Assembly (NCBI GenBank): GCA_023014485.1
Contig: JAJOZX010002362.1
Coordinates: 493,001 to 557,000 of the forward strand
Source: Bathynomus jamesi
Taxonomy: Eukaryota > Arthropoda > Malacostraca > Isopoda > Cirolanidae
Reading direction: 5' to 3'
Length of the DNA stretch: 64,000 bases
Part shown: one piece after another, positions 55,152 through 64,000 of the stretch
How positions within the stretch are numbered: the stretch's first letter is position 1
Layout of the letters: every line of letters begins with the position of its first letter
The notes under the pieces: generated by a model
Told to the model about the DNA's origin: nothing
The model's database searches: none
What the model saw: the letters and a program-made list of their open reading frames with translations, nothing else
Program-made: the position numbers and the translations under genes

Positions 55152-56803
55152 CTAAACCGGTGCTTCTTTGATGTTTTCTTATGATGTGCGTTAGGCTGAT
55201 CTCGTTGCAGACACCAGCAGTAATCCGCCATCATATTTGCATGCCATCTTCCTTGATATCTTCTTTCCATGGTTTTGATGTCCTGGTGAAATCGTTCCCC
55301 TTGCTCCTCACTGACATCTCCGAGATTTTCGGGAAAACGTCAAGATGCGAAAATAAGAAGTGAACTTTGAGGTCATGTTGCAGCCTAAGGCGCAAAACTT
55401 TTTAAGCATATTTCCACCAGTCTTTCATAATTTTGCTTTTGTAGTTTCCCAAGAAGTTTTCAACAACATCTTTGAAACCAAGCCATGCTTCTTTTTCTTT
55501 ATTGGTCATTGTGTTCAGGAAATGATCGTCTGTCAATAACTTTTAATCTGAGGACCTATAGAAACACCTTCCTTTATTTTCTCGTAGCTAATCTTTGGAT
55601 ATTTTGAACAAATGTACTTGAAACACTCACCTTCTCTATTCAATGCTTTGACATACTGCTTCATCAAGCCTAACTTAATGTGCAAGGGTGGTAGGAGGAT
55701 TTTATTTGGCTCAACTAGATGTTCATGTAAAATGTTCTTTGATCCTGGGGGTAAGATTCTCTCTAGGAGGCCAAGTTTTCCTCTTCCAGTGATGGTCACG
55801 TGCTCGACTATCCCATTCGCAGATGAAACATGGCATCTTAGTGTATCCTGATTGCTGCCCAAGTAACATGCAAAGACTTTGAGATCCCCACACAATATCC
55901 ATCTGTGATTTTGATACTGAATTTTTTCCAGCAGCAGTTTCATGTTATCATAGGTCTCTTTTAAATGAGTAGAATGGGCCACTGGGATTGATGCATATTT
56001 GTTACCGTTGTGCAGTAACACTCCTTTTAGACTGGTTTTAGAGGAATCTATAAACAACCTCAGTCACTGGTTTGGTATTCGATGCCTAGCTTGCACACTA
56101 ATCTGTGATGTCCTTGCAAAATACCAAGGGACCATCTTCTTCGAAAAAAGGCACGAAGTCTTTCTCACGATTTCTGTACCAAGCGAAGTATGTGTCGGAC
56201 GCCAATAAATTGTTCTCCTGCAATCTAGACCCCAAAAGTTCTGCAGAGTCCTTAGACAGATTCAAATCCCTGACTAAGTCATTTAGTTCGGCTTGGGTTA
56301 TGGTTTAGGATCTCGGTCAGCTGTTGGCTGTTCATAAACATCATCATTGTCTGGATTTGGAGCTCAATCAGAATCTGAATTGTATTGATCCAGACTCTCG
56401 GGTGGGCGGGGAATAGGAACTTCTGGACCATGGGGTACCGGCCTTATTGCAGATGGAAGACTTGGGTATTGAAGGCTCTCTTTATTCTTTGCATTATAAC
56501 CTTTAACATTGCAAGAACAGAAGTAGCAGTTCGGTATGGTTTCTAGGCTCGCGCATACCATAGGGATCCCAAATGGCAAACTTTTCTTTTTACCTTTGCT
56601 CCAATTCCTTAGTGCCGCAACACACGTAAGACAAACCTTGTGTGGAGCCCAACTTTTGTCTTGATCTCCTAATTTAATTCCAAAATAAGCATGATAAGCT
56701 CTCTTAATGAAGTCGTTACATTTGTCCTTTGTTTTACAACAACATACCGACCACAAATATAACAGAATATGTCTGGACTATGGGTACATCCTCTAGAAGC
56801 CAT
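55152..56803 (-). pseudogene. Decayed, intronless paralogue of the CMC-like transposase
   Basis: From MASRGCTHSPDIFCYICGRY at 56803 to the MMADYCWCLQRD end and stop at 55152-55154 it parallels the 576-residue gene. It conserves FIKRAYHAYFGIKLGDQDKS, CLTC, CYFC, MFIDSSKTSLKGVLLHNGNK, CGDLK and LLPPLHIKLGLMKQYVKALN. Frameshifts occur near 56725, 56330, 56090, 55820 (breaking the CFIC motif) and 55540. At the position of the 244-bp intron the reading PMVCASLETIPNCYFC is continuous. Terminal inverted repeats were not found. Confidence 0.88.
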
Positions 56804-57949
56804 TATTAAAATTTAAAGACGTAATGTTAGAATTATCTATCTGAAAAATATGAAAAAAAAAATTAATTAAAGATAAAAAAGGTAAAAAATTACAAAACGC
56901 CCCAAAATTGTTTTGCTAATAACTTTAAAACTGTGGGTGATAGAAAAAACTGGTAGCATTTTCGAATTCAGCGCAGCGAACTGCTTCAGAATCACAACTC
57001 AAAATAAAGAAATCGATTTTCATGCAGACCGGTGTTATGAATTGTCCAATCAGGGAACATGTTTCATGTCTTCCAAAGGTCGACAAATCAGAAGGAGGAA
57101 AATATTTTTACACCTTAAATCCGATACCATTTCATTAGAACTTGTATACGATGGTACAACCTTTGCTTTTGGGAATCCTTCCTGTACATAAATTATTCCG
57201 AGAAAAACCGGTAACGGTTTGCTATGATATACTCTTACAAGTCGAATAAAAGAACAGATTATAAAGTGGAATTGGAGATTCGTCTGCCGCGTCTCACATC
57301 CAGGAAGTATCCCAGTTGAAAAAAATTAGTCTGATATTTACATGAAACATTAACAATAGTTGGAAAGTTGTTGTTGTTTCGATGAAATTTGCTCCCCTGC
57401 ATTTTGGAGTTGGTTTCTTCATATTTTTGGATCCAATCATTTCTAGATTGATTTATTATAAATGGAATGACAGGCAACATTAAAATTTGTAGGAAAGCGA
57501 ATATGTTGTGCATGCATATGATGGATGCATCCAAACATTTAAAAAAAATTCACGACAGCACTTTGATTGAGAATTGGATGGTTGTCATAACAATTTTATG
57601 AATTATTCTTAACGTCAATGTGTGGTATGACTATGTGTTATGTTGGTAACACTGGACACGCATTTGTAGTGGCGAATCACTGAACACCAAAGTACAGAAA
57701 GATTTATGCAAAATGTGTCCCTCACATTCAGTTTGTTGACTCGGTATGGGAGACATGGGAATAACTATTGGGACCGGAAAGGAAACTCCCATTACCCATT
57801 TCTACTGAAACCGGGAAGTTTAAAGCCTCACAATCTCTTGAGAAATTACTTGCAATTATCTTTTAAGAAGCAAATGGTGTCACCTTTGTATATTTCTTGC
57901 TGGATCGAGAAACAATGAATGCTGCTAACCAAGTTGTTGAAACGTCACT
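56804..57949. other. Spacer with an unassigned ORF
   Basis: 56913-57191 (plus) is a 92-codon ORF with FSAANCFRITTQNKEIDFHA and FLHLKSDTISLELVYDG that I cannot place. The rest, including 57259-57534 (minus), is unassigned. Confidence 0.3.
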
Positions 57950-58240
57950 TCATTAAGATATTAGAAAAAAACGTTCCGGAATATTAACGTAATGGAGGGG
58001 TTCTTCAGCATGATAGGTTCACACGCTTCAAGAACTTGGACTTGCTCATTTATCCTTAATATAGTCCTGACTTGGTCGCAAGTGATTTTCACCATTTGCC
58101 AAAACTCAAATGAATGAAATTAACAAGAAAAGTTTGAGACAACTCTCCGCTAGTGGTGCGCACATCACCCAGAACGATACTTCGTAGGCAGCTCCGCAGG
58201 CGCCTAGTACATCGATGGAAAAGTGCTGTGGTGTTCAAGG
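57950..58240 (+). pseudogene. mariner (DD34D type) transposase remnant
   Basis: Broken frames give a HDRFTRFKNL-type second-Asp region, a YSPDLVASDFHHLPKLK block (from about 58060) and an RWKSAVVFK-like end (about 58210). These match the HDNARPHT and YSPDLAPSDFHLF landmarks. No terminal repeats recognised. Confidence 0.55.
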
Positions 58241-58492
58241 CGATCGCGTATAAAAAACTGAAGTATCATTTCCTGTTCTCCTATGATTCTTACATTCTAA
58301 TAATTTTTACAAAAAATTCTGGAATATACTTATAGGCCTACATATAATCGTAGAGAAAGAAGTGTTCTTAGGAAAAAAAAGGGTGATCAACGCTCGCGTA
58401 AACATTATGAAGATTTAATATGGGACGTTTTGGAAGTTAAACTCTCATCCTAAAGTGAAATAAAAACTAGCGAAAGACGAGTCAAATAGGTA

Positions 58493-58775
58493 CATGATGA
58501 AATTAATTTAACTTACAGCCCTACAACAGGAAGAGTAAAATTACAGTGCTAGTTACAATCTCAAATTCAATTGAGTTTAAAATTTAGACAAAATTAAAAT
58601 ACAGACCTAAAACAAATTACAAAAAATATAAATAAAATATTAGCTGACTGTTTAATTTGTACGCAGGTTTAATTTTATGTCTGAATATCAAACTTAATTG
58701 AATTTGAGATTATAGTTGGCACTGTAATTTTACTTTTATTGTTTTAGGGTTAAGTTTTTAAATTAATTTCACCAT
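58493..58775. repeat. Inverted repeat of about 115-bp arms
   Basis: AGGTACATGATGAAATTAAT, GTAAAATTACAGTGC and CAAATTCAATTGAG on the left have inverted counterparts on the right (GGCACTGTAATTTTAC, CACCATGTACCT). Non-coding foldback element or MITE. Confidence 0.75.
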
Positions 58776-59974
58776 GTACCTTGCGTTAAAGTTTGGTACG
58801 GGTCTCACAGATCCAGGCACATCTCTCGCGCCCAACCTATGTACAAGAATGATTTGTCATTATGTCAGCGACTTCTTTCCACTCTACCAGAAGACTAATG
58901 AGAATGACTTGGAAATCCACTCACAAGCTTCATACATACGAACTCCTCCCACTTGGCTGTGGGTCTGTTAGATCTTATCCAACCATTTAAGAGCTAATAG
59001 TGCATATGACTCATTTTGAAAGCTTTGCGGCAATTTTTAGGTTGAGCTCTCCCCATATTATAATCATAGTTGTAATAAACCAAAATTACAATGTACTCAG
59101 TGATCCCCGTCTAATCCTTCCTCTGATTAAAGTGCTTCTCGTTCAATGCTGGGTAGGTAAAGAGGAGAGTCGAGTAATGGTGCAGGTACCCACTAACCTT
59201 TGCCTACAGTAATTTAAAAAAATAGTTAAATTTATATAAATATTTTAAGAAACTTTAAGTTTCAAAGATAGACCAAATTCATTCATTTATTCATTCATTA
59301 TCAGAATATCATGTCCCAGAAATTGGGGTAAGAAGGCAGAAACAGCCCGACGTCCGAGGCTATTGCTGTCCTACGTGAGGAGAAAGCCGGAATGATGGGT
59401 CCCCAGCCTAACCCTTCCCTTCCTGTACCGCGCTTTAAGATGGGCGGTGAGGTCGCCACAACCCTACGACAAAATGTCCATTGGCCACTTCTGAATTGAC
59501 TTCTCAATTGAATATATATATATATATATATATATTATGCTGCCATAAAAGACAATGTAACGGGAATTATGTTCTTTTTCTATATATAACATAACGCGCA
59601 TCGTGCTTAAATTAAGGTACAGTTTGGTTCTAACAGTGATTGAATACTTCTGTTTTCGCAAATTCGTAGATAAAATCATATTTGACAACCTCGTCTATTT
59701 AATCGAACCAAAAATATGATAATTATTTATTGGTCACGGTTGAAATCTATGTAATTCTGTATTCGCTGAAAAGATGCCGGGAACATAATAATAATATATT
59801 TATATATGTAATAATAACAATAATAATAAAATACCTGAAAAGTCAGTTCCTAATTCTAAAAATAAAATAAAAACAGTAAAATGACTGTACAAAAACGTTT
59901 TGCATCATCCCTATACCAAACAACTGGAAAATGAGTTTTGAGAAAAATATGGAAACTCGCTTCATATACATAAG
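58776..59974. other. Spacer, no recognised gene
   Basis: (TA)n at 59513-59534; otherwise mixed sequence without an ORF that I can assign. 59300-59500 is GC-richer but uninformative. Confidence 0.35.
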
Positions 59975-60262
59975 TAGTATGGGCGCAAAAGGAGAGTGCA
60001 ATGCAATTGCAAATGTTGATCAATATTGCAAGGGTGCCAGCCCCCACCCCTTGTTGCAAGGAACTCACCATGGGGGGAGGGGTTGTTGCAAGAGCAACAA
60101 GGGGTTATGCAACTTGGATGCGGAGTTATCCCCCAAGAGAAAGAGAGAAGGGGAGAGGAAGAGAGGTGTTCGCTTGGCAGGAGCCAAGCGCATATTAAGA
60201 CTTCAGCCGAGCGCCCGCTGTCTTATAGGTCCCATAATCAGCCAGTTGGCAGAGTGTATGCT
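59975..60262 (+). repeat. Dispersed repeat, copy 2
   Basis: Plus-strand counterpart of 5086-5345: ATGGGCGCAAAAGGAGAGTG, a centre with TTGCAA repeats and G-rich text, GTTATCCCCCAAGAGAAAGA, GAGGTGTTCGCTTGGCAGG and AATCAGCCAGTTGGCAGAG. Followed directly by a SINE head. Confidence 0.75.
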
Positions 60263-60505
60263 TCGTTTGGGCACATACACACCCACCTATACGCCCATAA
60301 CATATGACGCACACGCAACTATATGCGCCGCCGGGTTCGAGACCAGGTAGCGGCGTGTCCTTCCACGGTTGTTGGATAAATGAGAAACCAGGGTGTCCTA
60401 ATGATCCGTGTTAAACTGTAGGTCTAAGGTGGAGTGTAAACATCTTTCCCCGATTGGTAGATAAATGGGTAACCAGGGTGCGCTAGCAGGGATCCCTCTC
60501 TCTCT

Positions 60506-60557
<52 letters not shown>

Positions 60558-60660
60558 CCCCGTTAAACCGTAGGTCTAGGGCGGGTTGAAAAGTTTGGCC
60601 TTCGCCAGAATGACAATTCTGGCCGGAGCCATCGAAAGCAAAGGTGACCCTATATATCTA
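60263..60660 (+). repeat. tRNA-derived SINE, type 4, with type 3-like tail, split by (TA)n
   Basis: CCGGGTTCGAGACCAGGTAG (B box), TGTCCTTCCACGGTTG, GATTGGTAGATAAATGGGTA, then (TA)n at 60507-60557. The 3' domain follows: GTTAAACCGTAGGTCTAGGG, then TTTGGCCTTCGCCAGAATGA, CAATTCTGGCCGGAGCC. Confidence 0.7.
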
Positions 60661-60685
60661 CAAAGCTCTCTCTCTCTCTCATATA

Positions 60686-60728
<43 letters not shown>
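60661..60728. repeat. (CT)n and (TA)n microsatellites
   Basis: CTCTCTCTCTCTCTCTC followed by TA runs up to the transposon end. Confidence 0.95.
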
Positions 60729-60730
<2 letters not shown>

Positions 60731-61171
60731 TCATCCCATAAGTAATGTCAGTTTTACGATAAATTAAGTTTAAACTAGTCCTACTCGGTTTAAGCATACA
60801 TTTTCCGAAGGTTATATCTAAGAGGAGATCTATCGTGTTTCGCTACGTACTTTACAGACCTTGACCAGTGAAGACGTGTGTTTTGCTTTATGTGAACCCC
60901 TCATAAACATGGCAGTATCAGAAGAGCATATCAGGCATATAATGCTTTACGAGTTCAAAAAAGGGAATAGTGCTACTGAAGCAACGCGAAACATTCAGGA
61001 CGTTTATGGCAACGATATTCTGCATGTGAGGAAATGTCAAAGATGTTTCAAAAGTTTAGGAATGGTGACTGCTGTTTGACAGATGCAGCACGCTCTGGAC
61101 GCCCTGCTGAGTTTGATGATGACCTGCTGTTAGCCGCACTTGAAGAAGACTGTTCAACAACTGTCGAAGAA

Positions 61172-61541
61172 ATGCAAAAAAACCACTTTTTTTTACGTGA
61201 AGGTCAAAATATGAAAATAAAAACCCACACTAATAGACAGAGTTTATTTCCACGACAGTTTCGACGCCCACTGGCATCCTCCTCGGGTGGATACAGAAAC
61301 ACGAATGAACCAAAACAAGAGGGAAAAGCAGTCCAGGGACCGACCGTTAAGAAATTCGCACCTAGGTTAGATCCCATTCTCCCGACCTAGGTGCGAATTT
61401 CTTAACGGTCGGTCCCTGGACTGCTTTTCCCTCTTGTTTTGGTTCATTCGTGTTTCTGTATCCACCCGAGGAGGATGCCAGTGGGCGTCGAAACTGTCGT
61501 GGAAATAAACTCTGTCTATTAGTGTGGGTTTTTATTTTCAT
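61172..61541. mobile_element. PLE family D tail palindrome inserted in the mariner ORF
   Basis: Arms of about 155-165 bp (left about 61210-61372, right 61386-61541) meet around a 13-17 base loop. Outer ends read AAAATAAAAACCCACAC outward. AACTGTCGAAGAA occurs on both sides (61159-61171 and 61542-61554), a 13-bp target duplication; about 38 extra bases sit between the left duplicate and the palindrome. The right arm carries the motif listed at 61466. No coding, so assignment to PLEs rests on tail organisation. Confidence 0.7.
61466..61493 (+). ncRNA. Hammerhead-like motif in putative PLE-D tail
   Basis: CCGAGGA (61466-61472), one G, a 6-bp stem GATGCC/GGCGTC with loop AGTG and one U-G pair (61474-61489), then GAAA (61490-61493). 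The second base of the core is C instead of the U required by the hammerhead consensus. The inverted arm repeats it on the minus strand. Confidence 0.35.
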
Positions 61542-62414
61542 AACTGTCGAAGAATTGGCCCAGAAACTCAATTCATCCCCGTCCACCATCCATCGACATT
61601 TGCAACAACTCGGGAAAGTGCCTAAGTTAGGGAAATGGGTACCACATGAATTGTCGGTCGACAATCTGAGGGTGCGGGTAAACATTAGCACAGCTCTTCA
61701 TTCCCGTAAACTCCAAGATCCGTTTTTGCACCGTTTAGTGACTGGTGATGAAAAGTGGATACTGTACCAGAATGTTAAACGCCGTCGACAGTGGGTTTGT
61801 GCCGGAGAACCAGCGACACCACAGCCAAAACCAAATCTTCACCCTCGGAAGGTGTTGCTTAGTGTTTGGTGGGATAAAGGTGGTGTAATACACTTTGAAA
61901 CCTTACCACACAACCAAACAATCACCGCTTAAGTCTACTGTCAACAACTGGATCGATTGAACACTGCACTAAAAGAAAAGAGACCTTCTTTGGTTAATCG
62001 GAAAGGAATCGTGTTCCACCACGACAACGCACGTCCTCATACTGCTCGGATCACTTCTGCAAAAATTGAGGAGCTTGGGTGGGAAAAACTTCCACATCCT
62101 CCATATTCTCCAGACCTTGCATCTTCAGATTATCATCTCTTCAGGAGTCTGCAAAACTATTTTGACGGGAAACAATATACTTCTTTAGATGACCTGCACA
62201 CTAGTCTTTGTACATTTTTTGCCTCAAAACCGCCTGAATTTTATAAACATGGCATTGAAAAGCTTGTAGGACGTTGGCAGAGTGTCATTGATTCCAATGG
62301 AAAATATATACTCGATTAAAAAGTTTGAGTTGATTTTTTTTTTGTCCTTCAAATTCCGATCTAAAAAACATTACTTATGGGATGACCTGATATATATATA
62401 TATATATATATATA

Positions 62415-62680
62415 TCCCCGTTAAACCGTCGGTCTAAGGTGGTGAAAAGTTTGGCCTTCGCCAGAATGAACAATTCGGGCGGAAACCAAAGAAAGCCTAT
62501 ATATGTACAGTTCCGGAAAAAAGTTCATCTAAAAAAATCCTGGAAAATGGTACAAGAAGCGGACACAAAATTTATAATCACGTCAAATTGTATTAAATAG
62601 CTCAGCCTCTTCCAATTCTGATAATTATTCTTTTAAATTATTTTATATCAATGTGAAACCCGCTAATTCCACATATATAT
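62415..62680 (+). repeat. SINE tail unit, first direct copy
   Basis: CCCCGTTAAACCGTCGGTCT, then TTTGGCCTTCGCCAGAATGA, GTACAGTTCCGGAAAAAAG and TTATAATCACGTCAAATTG. The whole 265-bp segment is repeated in direct orientation at 63120-63385 with few changes. Confidence 0.85.
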
Positions 62681-62789
62681 ATATGTCTTCGTTCACATTT
62701 AAAAATAAAATTTGAAACATCTGTTCGTACAACAAAAAAATTATTACGGACTATAAACACCCTCTCACTTCCATTCTGAACTTTTCTCA

Positions 62790-62799
<10 letters not shown>

Positions 62800-62822
<23 letters not shown>

Positions 62823-63085
62823 TGTTGTTTATCATTAAATTATACAGGCCAGCGTCGGGTCAATCTTATTTCCATTCTCTCGACATCATCGAAAGCAAAG
62901 GTGACCCTATATATGTACATATCTCTCTCTCTCTCTCATATATATATATCCCGTTAAACCGTAGGTCTAGGGCGGGTAAAAAGTTTGGCCTTCGCCAGAA
63001 TGAACAATTCGGGCCGAAGCCATCGAAAGCAAAGGTGAGCCTGCATATGTACAAATCTCTCTCATCATATATATATATATATATA

Positions 63086-63119
<34 letters not shown>
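62800..63119 (+). repeat. Further SINE tail copy with microsatellites
   Basis: (CA)n at 62800-62822, ATCGAAAGCAAAGGTGACCC with (CT)n, (TA)n, then a full 3' domain at 62949-63058 (GTTAAACCGTAGGTCTAGGG; TTTGGCCTTCGCCAGAATGA; CAATTCGGGCCGAAGCC) and another TA tract. Confidence 0.8.
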
Positions 63120-63122
<3 letters not shown>

Positions 63123-63385
63123 CGTTAAACCGTAGGTCTAAGGTGGTGAAAAGTTTGGCCTTCGCCAGAATGAACAATTCGGGCGGAAACCAAAGAAAGC
63201 CTATATATGTACAGTTCCGGAAAAAAAAAGTTCATCTAAAAAATTCTGTAAATTGGTACAAGAAGCGTACACAAAATTTATAATCACGTCAAATTGTATT
63301 AATTAGCTCAGCCTCTACCAATTCTGATAATTATTCTTTTAAATTATTTTATATCAATGTAAAACCCGTTAATTCCTTCATATAT
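63120..63385 (+). repeat. SINE tail unit, second direct copy
   Basis: Direct repeat of 62415-62680, including the trailing TCAGCCTCTACCAATTCTGA and TTAAATTATTTTATATCAAT parts, so a larger segment than the SINE itself was duplicated. Confidence 0.85.
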
Positions 63386-63399
63386 ATATATACATTTTA

Positions 63400-63985
63400 A
63401 CTGCAAACAACACACAGTATGATTAATGTAAAGAACGACGCTTGTGTAGAAGAGCGTTCCGCACAAGATGAGGAGGGAGAACGAACAAATGAAAAATGAG
63501 GTACCACCCTGGAATCGAACCTGGGATCATCCGATTGCCGGTCAGATATGCTATCCACTACACCATGGACCTCGACCAATCAGAAGTCGTAATTCTCCTA
63601 CATACGAACAGAAACCAATGCTCTGAGGGGGCACCTTCGCATGCCGTACATATATACATTTTAACTGCAAACAACACAGTATAATTAATGTAAAGAACGA
63701 CGCTTGTGTAGAAGAGCGTTCCGCACAAGATGAGGAGGGAGAACGAACAAATGAAAAATGAGGTACCACCCGGGAATCGAAGGTGCCCCCTCAGGGCATT
63801 GGTTTCTGCTCGTATGTAGGAGAATTACGACTTCTGATTGGTCGGTCCATGGTGTAGTGGATAGCATATCTGACCGGCAATCGGATGATCCCGGGTTCGA
63901 TTCCCGGGTGGTACCTCATTTTTCATTTGTTCGTTCTCCCTCCTCATCTTGTGCGGAACGCTCTTCTACATAAACGTCGTTCTTT
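63400..63985. repeat. tRNA-headed repeat, locus 3 (direct plus inverted units)
   Basis: Two direct starts of TTTAACTGCAAACAACACA (63404 and 63659) show a period of about 255 bp. The first unit has a minus-strand head with GTGTAGTGGATAGCATA, the hairpin TCTGA-CCGGCAA-TCGGA and GGTTCGATTCCAGGG. From about 63780 the sequence reverses, so a complete plus-strand head (63846-63915) follows. Borders (TA)n at the window end. Confidence 0.85.
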
Positions 63986-64000
63986 ATATATATATATATA

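Larger units (their letters stand above)
60909..62319 (+). pseudogene. mariner transposase with frameshift, insertion and one stop
   Basis: MAVSEEHIRHIMLYEFKKGN starts the HTH part. A frameshift near 61040 separates it from KFRNGDCCLTDAARSGRPAE. The insertion falls within TVEE. After it, TVEELAQKLNSSPSTIHRHL continues and TGDEKWILYQNVKRRRQW holds the first Asp. TAA at 61930-61932 is the only stop in the 3' part. FHHDNARPHTA holds the second and YSPDLASSDYHLF the third Asp, 34 residues apart. It ends SVIDSNGKYILD. Confidence 0.92.
60729..62387 (+). mobile_element. mariner (DD34D type) element interrupted by a PLE tail palindrome
   Basis: Inverted ends GGTCATCCCATAAGTAATGT and ACATTACTTATGGGATGACC within (TA)n. 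Without the 0.37-kb insertion at 61172-61541 the element would be about 1.29 kb, the usual mariner size. Confidence 0.92.

Overview
This is a transposon-packed, AT-rich stretch of an animal nuclear genome. An arthropod is most likely: there are several Tc1/mariner lineages (DD34D, DD41D, DD37D/E types), Penelope-like retroelements (PLEs) with GIY-YIG domains, Polinton-type viral genes, dispersed AACCT motifs resembling the arthropod telomere unit, and a very heavy load of (TA)n, (CA)n and (GA)n microsatellites. A crustacean or chelicerate would fit, but the species cannot be fixed from sequence alone. No rRNA, no functional tRNA, no CRISPR array and no complete conserved host gene was found.

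Layout. 1-3.1 kb: a compact block of viral-type genes, with a Polinton/adintovirus-type packaging ATPase on the minus strand and five small, closely spaced or overlapping unknown ORFs on the plus strand. It is followed by about 105-bp tandem repeats (to 3.4 kb) and a palindromic DD41D element. 4.7-19.8 kb: microsatellites, one possible host exon (6.64-6.88 kb), transposon relics, a tRNA-headed tandem array, tRNA-derived SINEs, foldback elements, a DD37D-type relic (16.2-18.0 kb). 19.8-22.5 kb: a head-to-head dimer of PLE family B. 23-32 kb: a mariner, a hAT nested in a foldback element, a DD41D element whose transposase has a single stop, and other relics. 32.3-37.6 kb: a 5.3-kb head-to-head dimer of PLE family A, with one long RT ORF. 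37.7-47.5 kb: foldback elements, MITEs, a PLE-C fragment, DD41D and hAT relics. 47.9-50.9 kb: a 3.0-kb DNA transposon with about 110-bp inverted repeats and a TTA target duplication, carrying an intact two-exon gene for a widespread but unnamed arthropod protein family that I read as a CACTA/CMC-like DDE transposase; a decayed intronless paralogue lies at 55.2-56.8 kb. 51.7-52.5 kb: a second tRNA-headed 261-bp tandem array. 52.8-64 kb: further Tc1/mariner relics, SINE copies and a third tRNA-headed locus.

The elements interact by nesting rather than by pathway. Most inserted into, or are bordered by, (TA)n tracts, and many are palindromes whose two arms derive from the same element end. The best leads are the CMC-like transposon family, the snap-back PLE dimers, a CYGANGA-N-stem-GAAA (hammerhead-like) motif shared by four unrelated PLE tails, and the tRNA-headed arrays with a covarying anticodon stem.
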